From contig DLKC01000051.1 in NCBI GenBank assembly GCA_002478885.1, positions 1 to 47,340 on the forward strand: a DNA stretch of 47,340 bases. Reading direction: 5' to 3'. Within the stretch, counting starts at the first letter, position 1. Each line of letters starts with the position of its first letter. Under the pieces are notes generated by a model that saw only the letters and a program-made list of their open reading frames with translations, was not told the DNA's origin and ran no database searches. The position numbers and the translations under genes were made by a program. Positions 8,110 to 18,121 of the stretch are shown piece by piece. This DNA is from Chitinophagaceae bacterium UBA7600. GTDB lineage: Bacteria; Bacteroidota; Bacteroidia; Chitinophagales; Chitinophagaceae.

Positions 8110-9954
8110 TTACCTAAGCTTTTTCAACAACATGGCAGACAGGGAAGGCAGTTGAACCTTTGCCACACGAACCTTTTTGCCAGTTAGCAGGTCAAGATAT
8201 GTTGACTTCGCATCAAGCTCAAACTGTTGGCTTGTTTTATCAAGATTAAATAAAACAATGATTTCATTTTTCGTGTCAAATCGTTTATAGGCAAGCATTT
8301 CTCCCTCTGCATTTATAAATGAAAAATCGCCGGTACTCAGCACCGGGTTATCGTTTCTTATTGCACACAACCGCTTGTACCAGTTGAATTGTTGCTGGTT
8401 AAATGCTACAGGATCATATGCTGAATTGCCAGGCTGGAAGTTATTCCTGCGTTCATCATCGAACTTGTATTCCTTCCACCACAAAGGCTTGCGTGGATGC
8501 GGATCATCTGCTCCCCACATACCCATTTCCTCACCATTATATATCTGCGGGGCTCCAACACTCGTGAATAAATGTAGCAGGTACAGCCGCACACGTTTAT
8601 AAGTCTCTTCATCCGGCTTACCCGTTTTGTAGCCCGGATCATCTGACGGCGTAGCGTGATACTTATATTTATTGGGGTTATAAAAATCAGAAAGCACACG
8701 TGGCGCATCATGCGTAGCCGATACATTCATCATGGCATACCTGTTTGCCGGCAATAAACGGTTCCATTCCAACTCAAGGCTGTCTTTAAATTGCGCAGCA
8801 TTAATGCTGTTGTTATTCGTGGAAAAAAAATACCGCGCCGGCTTATAAGCCTGGTAAAACATCACGGCATCAAAAGCATCTCCACTTGTATAAGGAGCAG
8901 GGTTCATTAAATGGTCGGGCCATTCCTCCCACCATATTTCGCCAATGAGATAAGCATTTGGTTGAATACCGCGAACATATTTGCGAAAGTCTCGCCAAAA
9001 CTGCATACCAATCTGGTCTGCCACATCCATTCTAAATCCATCAATACCGTGGCTTGTATTGCCATCAGGCGCAAGCCAGCGTTTAGTTACAGCGAAAATA
9101 TGCTGCTTCATACCGCTATTTATATCGCCTTCATATGGATGGCCTGAAACACGTTTGGTTGTTATATTCACCTTTTTAATCTCGGGTAAACTTTGCACTC
9201 CGATCCATCCATTATATGAAAATTCATTTTGAGGAGTTGACGGGTCGTCGAATGACTTAATATCATACCAATCTTTGTAAGGCGATTTGTCTTGGTTCTT
9301 TAATATGTCAAGCCATGCCCAAAAAGTTGTGCCTGTATGGTTCCATGAATAATCCATAATGATCTTCATTTGACGCTTGTGGATTTCATCAACCAATTTA
9401 AGAAAGAGTTTGTCCGCTGATGTCCATTTCCATGTGGAGGGGTCAGCCGGGTTTTCACTTGCAATAATTTTGTTATCGTCAATGGGGTCAGGACCAAAAT
9501 TCACGTCGATGTGGTGATAGTTTCTTGCATCATATTTATGCAGGGAGGGCGCATCATTCAATGGGTTTATAAATATGGCGGTAGCCCCAAGGTCGTGTAT
9601 GTAATCAAGTTTGTCGAGCAAGCCCTGCAGGTCTCCTCCGTAACGCCTGAACTGCAGAGATGGGTTAAAATCCATCCCGGTTTCCTTCATCCATGGATCG
9701 GGTTTAAACCAATCACCCGTCCACGGGGTAATAGCCCAATCTTTGGGCGCTATGCTGTTGATCGGAGCCGTATTTATATTCTCCGGCTTCGGGTCGTTCG
9801 ATTTATCACCGTTATAAAACCTTTCAAGGAAAACCTGGTACCAAATCACTTTTTTACTCCACTCCGGCGGTTCATTGAATGGCGTCACACTTTGTTGCGC
9901 AAACAAAACCGGTGCACACAAAAAAAACATTGCTATAAACAAAGATCTTTTCAT
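8110..9954 (-). CDS. Secreted GH13 (alpha-amylase family) glycoside hydrolase
   Basis: This 614-residue enzyme has a signal peptide (MKRSLFIAMFFLCAPVLFAQ), so it is periplasmic or surface-exposed. The start at 9954 is chosen because it gives this signal; the frame is open to 9999. All GH13 regions are present: the barrel motif MKIIMDYSWNHTG near 200, GFRMDVAD with nucleophile Asp310, YLIGEIWW with acid/base Glu339, and SATHDAPR with His415-Asp416. It acts on alpha-glucans, either amylase or neopullulanase/cyclomaltodextrinase-like; the subfamily cannot be fixed by eye. A C-terminal beta-sandwich follows the barrel. It stands alone between two repeat-bearing gaps. No susC/susD genes are adjacent, so it is not in an evident PUL. 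Confidence 0.9.
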   Translation of the reverse strand: MKRSLFIAMFFLCAPVLFAQQSVTPFNEPPEWSKKVIWYQVFLERFYNGDKSNDPKPENINTAPINSIAPKDWAITPWTGDWFKPDPWMKETGMDFNPSLQFRRYGGDLQGLLDKLDYIHDLGATAIFINPLNDAPSLHKYDARNYHHIDVNFGPDPIDDNKIIASENPADPSTWKWTSADKLFLKLVDEIHKRQMKIIMDYSWNHTGTTFWAWLDILKNQDKSPYKDWYDIKSFDDPSTPQNEFSYNGWIGVQSLPEIKKVNITTKRVSGHPYEGDINSGMKQHIFAVTKRWLAPDGNTSHGIDGFRMDVADQIGMQFWRDFRKYVRGIQPNAYLIGEIWWEEWPDHLMNPAPYTSGDAFDAVMFYQAYKPARYFFSTNNNSINAAQFKDSLELEWNRLLPANRYAMMNVSATHDAPRVLSDFYNPNKYKYHATPSDDPGYKTGKPDEETYKRVRLYLLHLFTSVGAPQIYNGEEMGMWGADDPHPRKPLWWKEYKFDDERRNNFQPGNSAYDPVAFNQQQFNWYKRLCAIRNDNPVLSTGDFSFINAEGEMLAYKRFDTKNEIIVLFNLDKTSQQFELDAKSTYLDLLTGKKVRVAKVQLPSLSAMLLKKLR

Positions 9955-10014
9955 ATTTGAAAACGTTATTAAAGAATAGTGTTTACTTCCTTTGGACAAT
10001 TAATGAATGTTACG

Positions 10015-10022
10015 CAAAATTA
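10015..10022 (-). promoter_or_regulatory. Candidate -7 box for the GH13 gene
   Basis: The minus strand reads TAATTTTG, matching TAnnTTTG, about 61 bp upstream of the GH13 start codon. No well-spaced -33 TTG is seen. Confidence 0.4.
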
Positions 10023-10104
10023 GTCTTATTCCTATTCTGAAAATAGCCAACAGTAATAGCGTTTTAGCTTTTTAACCCAACAGCTGTAAACGGCTCAGGC
10101 TCTT

Positions 10105-10192
10105 GTTGCGTCGCACTCTTGTACTGCTGAATAAGTCGCCGCTAACAGCCGTTGCTGCAGAATGTTGCAACTGCACAAGTGAGTGACACAAC
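10105..10192. repeat. Composite palindromic repeat (A' ... B), 88 bp
   Basis: The left end GTTGCGTCGCACTCTTGTAC (10105-10124) and the right end ACAAGTGAGTGACACAAC (10175-10192) are inverted. It lies in the 338-bp gap 9955-10292, between the GH13 gene and the T9SS cargo gene. Confidence 0.9.
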
Positions 10193-10227
10193 GGAAGCTG
10201 AATGTTGGCCAGGAGTTCGTAAACTTA

Positions 10228-10265
10228 AAACAAAAGACCGCCGGAATTAAATAACTCCGGCGGTT
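10228..10265 (-). terminator. Intrinsic terminator after the T9SS cargo gene
   Basis: On the minus strand, ACCGCCGGA (rc of 10256-10264) pairs with TCCGGCGGT (rc of 10237-10245) across a short AT-rich loop. It is followed by CTTTTGTTTT. It lies 28 bp after the stop at 10293. Confidence 0.8.
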
Positions 10266-10292
10266 CAATCAGTTTGTGTTGGCACTTATATT

Positions 10293-13154
10293 TTATTGCC
10301 TCATCAGTTTCAGCGTTTGCTTTTCACCCCTGTCGTTGATGATCGTAACAAAATAATATCCGCTTACAAAATTTTGCACATTTATTTTTTCTGAGTTGTA
10401 GCCAGGTACCGCTGTACCTTTTTTCACAAGTAATATCTTGCCTGTAATATCCACAAGCTGAATCGAATATGAATAACTCCGCTCGGCATAAAACTGCAAT
10501 GTTGCAATATCTTTAGCCGGATTCGGCATAATAACCGTTTGCATATTTGGCAGCTTTACAGATTTCGGTGTTTCTTCCACACTGCTGCTGATTGAAGTAA
10601 TACCAGCAAGGGTATTCGTTGCAGACACATATTTGCTGGTTCCAGAAGATGTGCCGCAGCTGTTTTTCGACTGAGCTTTTATGTTGCCTCCTGAAGTTCC
10701 CCAGGTAACTGTGATAGAAGATGTGTTTTGACCAGCAGTTATTTTAGCACCGGTAGGCAGTGTCCAAACATATTGGAAAGAACTGTTTGGATTCTTAATG
10801 GAAAACACATTACCTGCTGACTGCTTTTTGACAGATGACGGGCCATTAATACCGTCTGGCGCTACGAGCTTATCGGGCTGTGTAAATACAAAGGTCTTTT
10901 TAACGCTACAGCCTGAAGAAGATTGCACAACAACATTGTAACTGGTAACCTTACAATCCGTGATATCCTGGGTTGTTGCGCTCCAATAAGGTTGAAGGTC
11001 GTTTGTCCATTGGTAAGTGAAAGGCCCGACCCCACTTGTTGGCTGCAGGTCTACTTTTCCATCATTCTTATTGTAACAACTTATTGGTGTAACATTAGCA
11101 TTAAGTGAGGGACTAGTGTTCATTACAGTAGCCGTTACTGCAAGAGCCGCAGCGTTTGCGCCGCCTCCTGTTATGGGAATAGTAGTACTAACCCTGGCTT
11201 CCGCGCTTGTATTTACTCTTACGTAAACAGTGGAATTGATATTTTGGCCATAGCCATTATAGATGATCGTATTGGAAAATGTGCCGTCAGGTGTTTTTGA
11301 AAAAGTAAATCCACTTAATGGCCCCACCTGCACATTTGTTCCGTTAAGACCCGAAGCATTTAATACAAAAGACTTGGCAACTGCTGCAGCATTCAAGCAA
11401 ACTGTATCAAAAGCAACTGACGGATATGCCACAAACCCGGCTGCTTGTTGTTGCTGCCGTGTGAGCTCAACTACACTGAAGATTACGTTCGAACTGTTGG
11501 TGCTTTTGATATAAAAATCAGCGTTGCGCAAACTTCTGTTTCCAAAATATGCATCGCTTAATACAATCTTTGCCTTCTTCCAGGTTTTAGTATTGCCGCA
11601 GATAAAACTTGCAGCAGGTTTGTTGTTGTTTGATTGCGCATCATAATAAAGTTGCCAGCTACCGGTACCGAAATCATAATAAGTAACTTCTACCGTAACA
11701 GGGTACTTTCCATCCAAAGCCGCATTGCGGAGAAAACCATCGTCAAGATCAAAATACAAGGCATCTTTACCCTTAGCAAGATCAAAGCCACGCGCAAACC
11801 TCCCATAAATAGCATCTACATTTTCCGGGTTTACATTCCAATAGCCGGCACTGGTAACATTTGCATCGATTTGCTTTATGTAGCGCTCGTAATTGCCGGG
11901 CAGCAAATGCCAGCCCACATCATTTGTTCCTTTTGCATTCAGGCAATCATACTCGCTGCCGGTTATTACTGAAGGGTCTTCAAGCTTGGCACCATAAGAA
12001 ATAAAACTGTTGTAAATATTTGTGTAGCGGGTTTTATTTGTTCGGTCCGCGCTGCCATAAACTGCCTCAGGAAAGCGTGCTACATCAGAAGCATCAAGTA
12101 CATCTTTTAAAGCACACATGGCATTTGTTGCAAGAGCTGGCGCCTTTTGTCCGGCGTATTTATTAAAGAAATGAAACGCCGAATCATGTTTTGGATTCTG
12201 CAGTAGTTCGGTTGTTTCATTGGGCCAGTCCATACCCCATGAAATACAGTAGCACATTAATGCAAACATGCTTTTGTATTGATTCTTCGTCCACCAGCCT
12301 GCATTCAGCTGATCGCCCCATATCTCTGATCTTGATTTGATATAGGAATCGCCCCAGGGCTTATTCATAATATCGTAGAGCCAATCGTATTTATCGGATT
12401 CCATGTTTAACTGAAAGCCTTTACCCATGGTGCCGCATTTGGTCCATCCTCCCGGGCAATTGTTTATAAGCCAGTATTGCTGTCCCGGATCCTGGTAATC
12501 GGGATTACTGAGCATGGTTATTTTAGGTGTAAGGTTTTTGTATTCGTTATAATAATAGGCCGAATAAACCTCGAACAAACTATCAAACTGCGCATCTGTT
12601 ATCTGGTATTGTTTCGCAACATTTCCTTTGTAAGCGATCTGATCGCCAGTGCTGCCAAAACAAGCCTGAACGCCAATGATCCTATTCCTGATAGACGGCT
12701 GCAAAGTTTGCACATGCTGCCGCACTTGTGTGATCATGCGCTTAAAATAAAAATTGTAATCAGGGTCGAGATAATAAGGCGAATACCCGATCGATACACC
12801 CGATGCGTTGGTCTCATTTACCTTAGGCACACCATTCGAAAATATCCATTGCGGTGCATTCATCCTGGTGTACACCATAAATATCACCGGCATGCTGTCT
12901 GCAACACGCTTGGTAATGTCGTCGTCGAAAGCAGTCCAGTTCCATGAGTTGGGCGCGAGTTCTATGTCGCTCCAGTTTATGTTTACCAGGCGGCCTTTAA
13001 ATTCAGGGTATTGTTTAGCGCTAACGGGAATTCCATAATCTTCCCAGATGCCAGAGTTTGAAAAAATGTCTTTTACGGATTGAGATTGGGATTTTGCAGA
13101 GCCTGCTGCACCAAGAACTAACAAAACAAAAATTTGTCTCACATAATTTTTCAT
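10293..13154 (-). CDS. Large secreted glycosidase-like protein with T9SS type A sorting domain
   Basis: This is a 953-residue secreted protein. It has a signal peptide (to about residue 22), then about 330 residues that resemble a TIM-barrel glycosidase (INWSDIELAPNSWNWTAFDDD near 60, a Trp-rich stretch WGMDWPNETTELL near 310). A beta-rich domain follows (YFDLDDGFLRNAALDG near 470, then VTVEVTYYDFGTGSWQLYYD). Next come a SprB/PKD-like region with YQWTN and FQYVWTLPTGAKI, and a C-terminal type A sorting domain starting MPNPAKDIATLQF and ending LKLMRQ. The last part directs export by the type IX system. The catalytic residues and substrate are not clear; a polysaccharide-related role is inference. 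The 562-bp gap upstream (13155-13716) is AT-rich and holds a solo repeat end but no gene. Confidence 0.75.
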   Translation of the reverse strand: MKNYVRQIFVLLVLGAAGSAKSQSQSVKDIFSNSGIWEDYGIPVSAKQYPEFKGRLVNINWSDIELAPNSWNWTAFDDDITKRVADSMPVIFMVYTRMNAPQWIFSNGVPKVNETNASGVSIGYSPYYLDPDYNFYFKRMITQVRQHVQTLQPSIRNRIIGVQACFGSTGDQIAYKGNVAKQYQITDAQFDSLFEVYSAYYYNEYKNLTPKITMLSNPDYQDPGQQYWLINNCPGGWTKCGTMGKGFQLNMESDKYDWLYDIMNKPWGDSYIKSRSEIWGDQLNAGWWTKNQYKSMFALMCYCISWGMDWPNETTELLQNPKHDSAFHFFNKYAGQKAPALATNAMCALKDVLDASDVARFPEAVYGSADRTNKTRYTNIYNSFISYGAKLEDPSVITGSEYDCLNAKGTNDVGWHLLPGNYERYIKQIDANVTSAGYWNVNPENVDAIYGRFARGFDLAKGKDALYFDLDDGFLRNAALDGKYPVTVEVTYYDFGTGSWQLYYDAQSNNNKPAASFICGNTKTWKKAKIVLSDAYFGNRSLRNADFYIKSTNSSNVIFSVVELTRQQQQAAGFVAYPSVAFDTVCLNAAAVAKSFVLNASGLNGTNVQVGPLSGFTFSKTPDGTFSNTIIYNGYGQNINSTVYVRVNTSAEARVSTTIPITGGGANAAALAVTATVMNTSPSLNANVTPISCYNKNDGKVDLQPTSGVGPFTYQWTNDLQPYWSATTQDITDCKVTSYNVVVQSSSGCSVKKTFVFTQPDKLVAPDGINGPSSVKKQSAGNVFSIKNPNSSFQYVWTLPTGAKITAGQNTSSITVTWGTSGGNIKAQSKNSCGTSSGTSKYVSATNTLAGITSISSSVEETPKSVKLPNMQTVIMPNPAKDIATLQFYAERSYSYSIQLVDITGKILLVKKGTAVPGYNSEKINVQNFVSGYYFVTIINDRGEKQTLKLMRQ

Positions 13155-13661
13155 GATAGAGGATTTTTGGTTTTCTGAAAATCGGTCTTTAACTGATTAA
13201 CCCTGATCCCAGAAACGCAACATTTGAGTTTACTAAAGATTAATTACCACCGAACATAAGCAGTTAAATCAGTCGGCGATTTATCAACGAAAATCAAGCC
13301 AGTTGTTGTAGAAAAACAAATTTTAAGGCATCTTAAAGATTAAGATTTTTTAATACTGCTTAATAAAATTCTTAAACAAGCAAATCGCTGAAACGGCTTA
13401 CAGCAAAGGTTTCCAGGCCTACGAAAAATTTTTCAATTTTTGCAGGTTACATCTTCAGCGTCGTGTTCGTCATTTCTTCGAACCATAAACACTTCCATAA
13501 AACGTTCAGCAAAAATCACTGTGAAAAAAAATCAAAAAAAGTTCATTTGACTCAAAATCCTGAGAGGAAATTAGATGTAGGGTGAAAAGAAGAGTTAATA
13601 TATAAGTGATGATATAAATAGCATTGCTTGTGGAAACTGCTGAAAAACGTGTTCACAGCTG

Positions 13662-13676
13662 AAGAGTGCGACGCAA
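13662..13676. repeat. Solo A-type repeat end
   Basis: AAGAGTGCGACGCAA lies 40 bp after the sufT stop, at the end of the suf operon. On the minus strand the GC-rich stretch after sufT ends CGGGCTTTACTT just before the repeat core, so it may contribute to termination. Confidence 0.75.
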
Positions 13677-13716
13677 GTAAAGCCCGATGATTGCTCTACG
13701 GCCGGGTAAAAAGATT

Positions 13717-14031
13717 TTATAAAAATCCAAGCTCCAGTTTCGCTTCTTCCGTCATCATATCGCGGCTCCAGGCCGGATTAAAAGTGAGCATTACATTTAC
13801 GTCTGTTACATCGTCGAGTGCACGCACTTTGTTGTCAACTTCCATAATAATTTCGCCGGCAACGGGGCATGCAGGCGCAGTAAGCGTCATCGTTATATTT
13901 ACGTAGCCGGTATCATTGATATCAATCTTATAAATGAGGCCAAGGTCATAAATATTGGCAGGTATTTCAGGGTCATAAATACCTTGAAGTGTTTCAATGA
14001 TCTTCATCTCCAGTTTAAGCTTATCGATCAT
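13717..14031 (-). CDS. sufT: SufT-like DUF59 Fe-S assembly factor
   Basis: This 104-residue protein is of the DUF59/MIP18 family, which helps mature Fe-S proteins. Family marks are YDPEIPANIYDLGLIY near residue 19 and TLTAPACPVAG, with the conserved Cys55. It is the last gene of the suf operon; its start overlaps the sufE stop by 4 bp (ATGA), indicating translational coupling. The family also contains PaaD-like proteins, but the suf context supports a SufT role. Confidence in family and pathway is high. Confidence 0.9.
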   Translation of the reverse strand: MIDKLKLEMKIIETLQGIYDPEIPANIYDLGLIYKIDINDTGYVNITMTLTAPACPVAGEIIMEVDNKVRALDDVTDVNVMLTFNPAWSRDMMTEEAKLELGFL

Positions 14032-14465
14032 ACTGTTCCATTTGCATTTTGTTTGGAATGCATTGCCATCGCGTACATCTTCATTTGCTTAATCATGGAG
14101 AGCAAACCATTGGAACGCGTCATGGAGAGATGCTCGCGCAGACCAACCTTGTCAACAAAATACAGTTCAGCATTCATTATTTCGGCAGGTGCGTGCCCCG
14201 ATAGCACGCGAATAACCATGCTCACGAGACCCTTGGTAATAACCGCGTCACTGTCAGCTGTAAAAAAAATGCGGCCTTCTTTGTAATCGGCGTGTAGCCA
14301 AACCCGCGACTGGCAGCCTTTTATAATATTGTCATCAGTTTTATATTGCGCGTTAATCAATGGCAGTTCTTTACCCATTTGGATAATGTTTTCATACTTC
14401 TCCATCCAATCGCCGAAAAGCGAAAACTCTTCTATTAATTCGTCTTGTATTTCGTTTATGGTCAT
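14028..14465 (-). CDS. sufE: SufE cysteine desulfuration protein
   Basis: This 145-residue SufE accepts persulfide sulfur from SufS and hands it to the SufBCD scaffold. The sulfur-accepting Cys51 sits in IIKGCQSRVW, the family hallmark. Length and start (MTINEIQDELIEEF) are standard. It lies 84 bp after sufS; that gap carries a B-type repeat. It overlaps sufT by 4 bp. Confidence 0.95.
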   Translation of the reverse strand: MTINEIQDELIEEFSLFGDWMEKYENIIQMGKELPLINAQYKTDDNIIKGCQSRVWLHADYKEGRIFFTADSDAVITKGLVSMVIRVLSGHAPAEIMNAELYFVDKVGLREHLSMTRSNGLLSMIKQMKMYAMAMHSKQNANGTV

Positions 14466-14506
14466 GTGTTTTTTGTTCTAAGCTGCAACAATACTGTGGA
14501 GCTTTG

Positions 14507-14524
14507 GTTGTGTCACTCACTTGT
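14507..14524. repeat. B-type repeat end between sufS and sufE
   Basis: GTTGTGTCACTCACTTGT on the plus strand; the opposite strand gives the B form facing sufE 41 bp away. A degenerate partner end, GTTGCG on the minus strand, overlaps the last codons of sufS near 14555. Confidence 0.85.
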
Positions 14525-14549
14525 GCGTTCCATTCGCCGCTGAGCAACT

Positions 14550-15794
14550 TTAACGCAACATACGACTGGCTCTTTTTACGCCTTCCACCAATGCATCGAT
14601 TTCTTCTTTAGTATTGTAAAACGCAAAGGATGCGCGAACAGTACCCGGAATACAAAATATATCCATCAGCGGCTGGGTACAATGGTGACCAGTGCGCACC
14701 GCAATGCCTAGCTGATCGAGTATTACACCAACATCATAAGCATGAATGCCGTCGAGGTTGAAAGAAACAACACTTGCTTTATTATCTGCAGTACCTATAA
14801 ACCTGATTCCTTCGATCATTGACAACTGCTCTGTGGCATAGACAAGCAACTCATGTTCGTAACGGGCAATATTGTCAAGACCAATTTCATTGATATAATC
14901 GATGGCCGCACTTAAACAAATCACAGCTTCAATATGCGGTGTACCGGCTTCAAACTTAAACGGCAATTCGTTGTAAACCGTTTTATCAAAAGTTACTGTT
15001 TTAATCATTTCTCCACCGCCCTGGTACGGGGGCATTTTATTTAACCAACTCTCCTTTCCGTATAACACGCCAATGCCGGTTGGCCCGTACATTTTATGGG
15101 AAGAAAAAGCTGCAAAATCCACATCGAGTTCCTGAACATCGATGGGCATGTGTTGCACTGCCTGCGCTACATCGAGCATAACCGGGATGTCATTGTAGCG
15201 GGCCAGCGAGATGATTTCCTTAACAGGGTTTATTGTACCTAAGGAATTGGAAACATAATTTACCGAAACGATCTTCACAGTATCATCGAGCAGCTCTCTA
15301 AATGCCTCGATGTTTAATTCCCCTTTTTCGTTGATAGGAATTACTTTCAGTTTAGCCCCACGATCTTCACAAAGCATCTGCCATGGAACAATATTGGAAT
15401 GGTGCTCGAGCGCTGAGATGATAACAACATCACCTTCATTCACAAACCGCTTTCCAAAACTATGAGCCACAAGATTAATGCTCTCTGTTGTACCGCGTGT
15501 AAAAATCACTTCATAGTCATGAGCTGCATTAATAAATGCCGCAACCTTTCTCCGCGAAGCTTCGAATGCGTCGGTAGCCTTCTGGCTTAAATGATGCACA
15601 CCGCGATGTACATTGCTATTTAGTTTTGTGTAGTAATCTTCAATGGCTTTTATAACCTTCCAGGGCTTCTGCGAAGACGCTGCATTATCAAAATATACCA
15701 GCGGCCGGCCATTGACTTTGGTTTGTAAAATCGGGAAGTCAGCTCTTATTTTTTCAATATCAAGTATATCCGCTGTTGTGTGTAGTGCATTCAT
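14550..15794 (-). CDS. sufS: SufS cysteine desulfurase
   Basis: This 414-residue group II PLP-dependent cysteine desulfurase releases sulfur from cysteine for Fe-S assembly. The PLP lysine is Lys234 in FSSHKMYGPTG, the cofactor-contacting His is in ISALEHHSNIVPW near 130, and the catalytic Cys372 is in RTGHHCTQPLM. The length is typical. It lies between sufD (67 bp upstream) and sufE. Its last codons overlap what looks like the degraded end of an intergenic repeat. Confidence 0.97.
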   Translation of the reverse strand: MNALHTTADILDIEKIRADFPILQTKVNGRPLVYFDNAASSQKPWKVIKAIEDYYTKLNSNVHRGVHHLSQKATDAFEASRRKVAAFINAAHDYEVIFTRGTTESINLVAHSFGKRFVNEGDVVIISALEHHSNIVPWQMLCEDRGAKLKVIPINEKGELNIEAFRELLDDTVKIVSVNYVSNSLGTINPVKEIISLARYNDIPVMLDVAQAVQHMPIDVQELDVDFAAFSSHKMYGPTGIGVLYGKESWLNKMPPYQGGGEMIKTVTFDKTVYNELPFKFEAGTPHIEAVICLSAAIDYINEIGLDNIARYEHELLVYATEQLSMIEGIRFIGTADNKASVVSFNLDGIHAYDVGVILDQLGIAVRTGHHCTQPLMDIFCIPGTVRASFAFYNTKEEIDALVEGVKRASRMLR

Positions 15795-15861
15795 GATAAA
15801 ATTTTTGGCGCGGCCAACCGGTTTGAAACAACCAGGCCGCTATAATGCAACTCTTACAATT

Positions 15862-17181
15862 CTATTTCAACCCATCTTCAATCAGGTGATTGATGTGCGC
15901 CTGGATGGCATCGTGTGGCATTTTCTCTGTAACATCGAAAGCAAAAGCGTGTATAAGCAAAGCTCTCGCTTTTTCTTCGCCAATGCCTCTCGATTTCAGG
16001 TAAAACAATGCTTCTTTGTTAAATTGTCCAACTGTTGATCCATGGCTGCATTTGACGTCGTCAGCATATATTTCCAGCTGAGGTTTTGAATCAACAACAG
16101 CTTTCTGACTCAACATCAAGTTATTGTTCTGTTGAAAAGCATTTGTTTTCTGCGCATCCTTTCTCACAAAAATCTTTCCGTTAAATACAGCAATAGCCTC
16201 ATCTTTCATCACGCCTTTATACAATTCATTGCTCTGGCAATGCGGTTTGCGATGGTCAACAATAGTATGGTTGTCTACAACCTGCTTTCCGCCTGCGAGA
16301 TACAAGCCCCATAAGTGGCTTTCTATATTCTCAGCATTCAGTGCAACATTGAAGTTGTTACGCAATAAGGCCGCACCGGGAAAAGATGCTTTGTAATTAT
16401 TGTAAACACTCGATGCCTGCTGGCTTACATCTGTCTGCTGAACCATCCTGGTTTGTTCTGTGCCCGTTTGCACATAATAATGCTGCATATGCGCATTTTC
16501 ATCAAGCACGATTTCAGCAACATTGTTCACAAACACTGCTGCGCAATCATCGGCAGTTACGAAGCTTTCCACAATACTTACCTCTGCATTAGAGCCAAGC
16601 ACAAATAAAAATCTTGGCTGAATAAAAATGTTACCGGCAGAAGATAGCAGGTGAATAATATGAACGGGCTTTTTAACAACTGCATTCTTCTTCACTTCTA
16701 TAAACAATCCATCGTTAAACAGTGCCGTGTTTAGTGCCGCAAAATGAAACTGATCAATCTTTGTATATTTCCCAAAGTGTGCTTTGAAGCTGGCATCATT
16801 CACTGCCGATGAGAGCGCAGAAACGCCTATTCCTTCTTCACCGATTACATCTGATAGCCCCGCATTATACTTACCGTTTACCAAAACAACCTTGTAACAA
16901 TCAAGACCTGCAATGGCAGCTTTTGCCAGCGCGCTATCAGTAATAGTAATATTCTCGTCGTCAATTTCGGTAGCGTACGCCTGTTTTAGAAACGGGGTAA
17001 GGTTGGTATATTTCCAATCTTCCACTTTGGTGGTGGGGAAGCCAAGTTTTTTAAAATGTTCGAAAGCGTCTTCCCGCAATGCGTGTAATTCGTTTGATTC
17101 AGACGATGCTGAAATAATCGAGCGCACCTCGAAATCAGCAACAAGCTGATCATATAGTTGATTGTTGATCTTTGTAATCAT
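15862..17181 (-). CDS. sufD: SufD, Fe-S scaffold subunit
   Basis: This 439-residue SufD is a partner of SufB and SufC in the SufBC2D scaffold. The conserved C-terminal block is present: YADDVKCSHGSTVGQFNKEA, then LKSRGIGEEKARALLIHAFA. The N-terminal region has the family helix FKKLGFPTTKVEDWKYTNL near residue 47. It sits 82 bp after sufC and 67 bp before sufS in the operon. Confidence 0.96.
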   Translation of the reverse strand: MITKINNQLYDQLVADFEVRSIISASSESNELHALREDAFEHFKKLGFPTTKVEDWKYTNLTPFLKQAYATEIDDENITITDSALAKAAIAGLDCYKVVLVNGKYNAGLSDVIGEEGIGVSALSSAVNDASFKAHFGKYTKIDQFHFAALNTALFNDGLFIEVKKNAVVKKPVHIIHLLSSAGNIFIQPRFLFVLGSNAEVSIVESFVTADDCAAVFVNNVAEIVLDENAHMQHYYVQTGTEQTRMVQQTDVSQQASSVYNNYKASFPGAALLRNNFNVALNAENIESHLWGLYLAGGKQVVDNHTIVDHRKPHCQSNELYKGVMKDEAIAVFNGKIFVRKDAQKTNAFQQNNNLMLSQKAVVDSKPQLEIYADDVKCSHGSTVGQFNKEALFYLKSRGIGEEKARALLIHAFAFDVTEKMPHDAIQAHINHLIEDGLK

Positions 17182-17263
17182 TCAATTCTTTTTTTGGATC
17201 CTGATTCGAACTTAAAAGCGGGCATCGTCGTCGAAGGCACACGTTTGCTACCTGCGGTTTCGC

Positions 17264-18028
17264 TTATACCAACTCTTTCTCGTCTGCAGGTTCTTTTATC
17301 CAGTCATAACCCTTTTCTTCCAATTCAAGGGCAAGTTCTTTACCGCCCGATTTTACAATCTGCCCATTATACAGTACATGCACAAAATCAGGAACTATAT
17401 AGTCAAGTAACCGCTGGTAGTGGGTAATGATGATAAATGCGTTTTTTTCAGAACGCAGTTTATTTACGCCATTGGCAACAATGCGCAGAGCATCAATGTC
17501 AAGGCCAGAATCTGTTTCGTCAAGTATAGAGAGCTTGGGCTCAAGCATTGCGAGCTGAAATATTTCATTACGCTTTTTCTCGCCACCGGAAAAACCTTCA
17601 TTTAAAGAACGGTTGGCCAGTGCGGCATCAAATTCAACGAGCTTTTGTCTTTCCTTCACCAGCTTAAGAAATTCCTTTGCCTCCAGTTGTGGAAGGCCAC
17701 GGTAATTCCGTATCTCATTCAACGCTGTTCTTAAAAAATTAATATTAGATACACCAGGAATTTCTACTGGGTATTGAAATGCGAGGAACACACCTTCTCT
17801 TGCACGATCTTCAGGCGACAATTCCAGGAGGTCTTTACCATCGAGCAGTACTTGCCCGCCGGTAACATCATAACTGTCTTTGCCCGTAATAGTTGATGCC
17901 AACGTACTTTTACCGGAACCGTTCGGGCCCATGATCGCGTGAACTTCACCAGCTTTTACCTCGAGGTTCAATCCTTTTAAAATTTCTTTGCCTTCAACAG
18001 ATGCCCTTAAATTTTTAATACTTAACAT
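17264..18028 (-). CDS. sufC: SufC, Fe-S assembly ATPase
   Basis: This 254-residue ABC-type ATPase powers the SufBCD scaffold. It has Walker A GPNGSGKST (34-42), the signature FSGGEKKRNEI, Walker B LSILDETDSGLD, and the SufC-typical His switch in IITHYQRLL. The start ATG at 18028 follows sufB after an unusually long 237-bp gap that contains a composite repeat, whereas the other gaps in this operon are 84 bp or less. Confidence 0.97.
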   Translation of the reverse strand: MLSIKNLRASVEGKEILKGLNLEVKAGEVHAIMGPNGSGKSTLASTITGKDSYDVTGGQVLLDGKDLLELSPEDRAREGVFLAFQYPVEIPGVSNINFLRTALNEIRNYRGLPQLEAKEFLKLVKERQKLVEFDAALANRSLNEGFSGGEKKRNEIFQLAMLEPKLSILDETDSGLDIDALRIVANGVNKLRSEKNAFIIITHYQRLLDYIVPDFVHVLYNGQIVKSGGKELALELEEKGYDWIKEPADEKELV

Positions 18029-18121
18029 GACTCGTATTATGCTTTGATGATTGTTTGCTTTTTTTGGTTGCCAGTTGCCGTTCTTCGCAACTTGGCCATT
18101 TGTGCTGTAGTGCCGGCTTAT

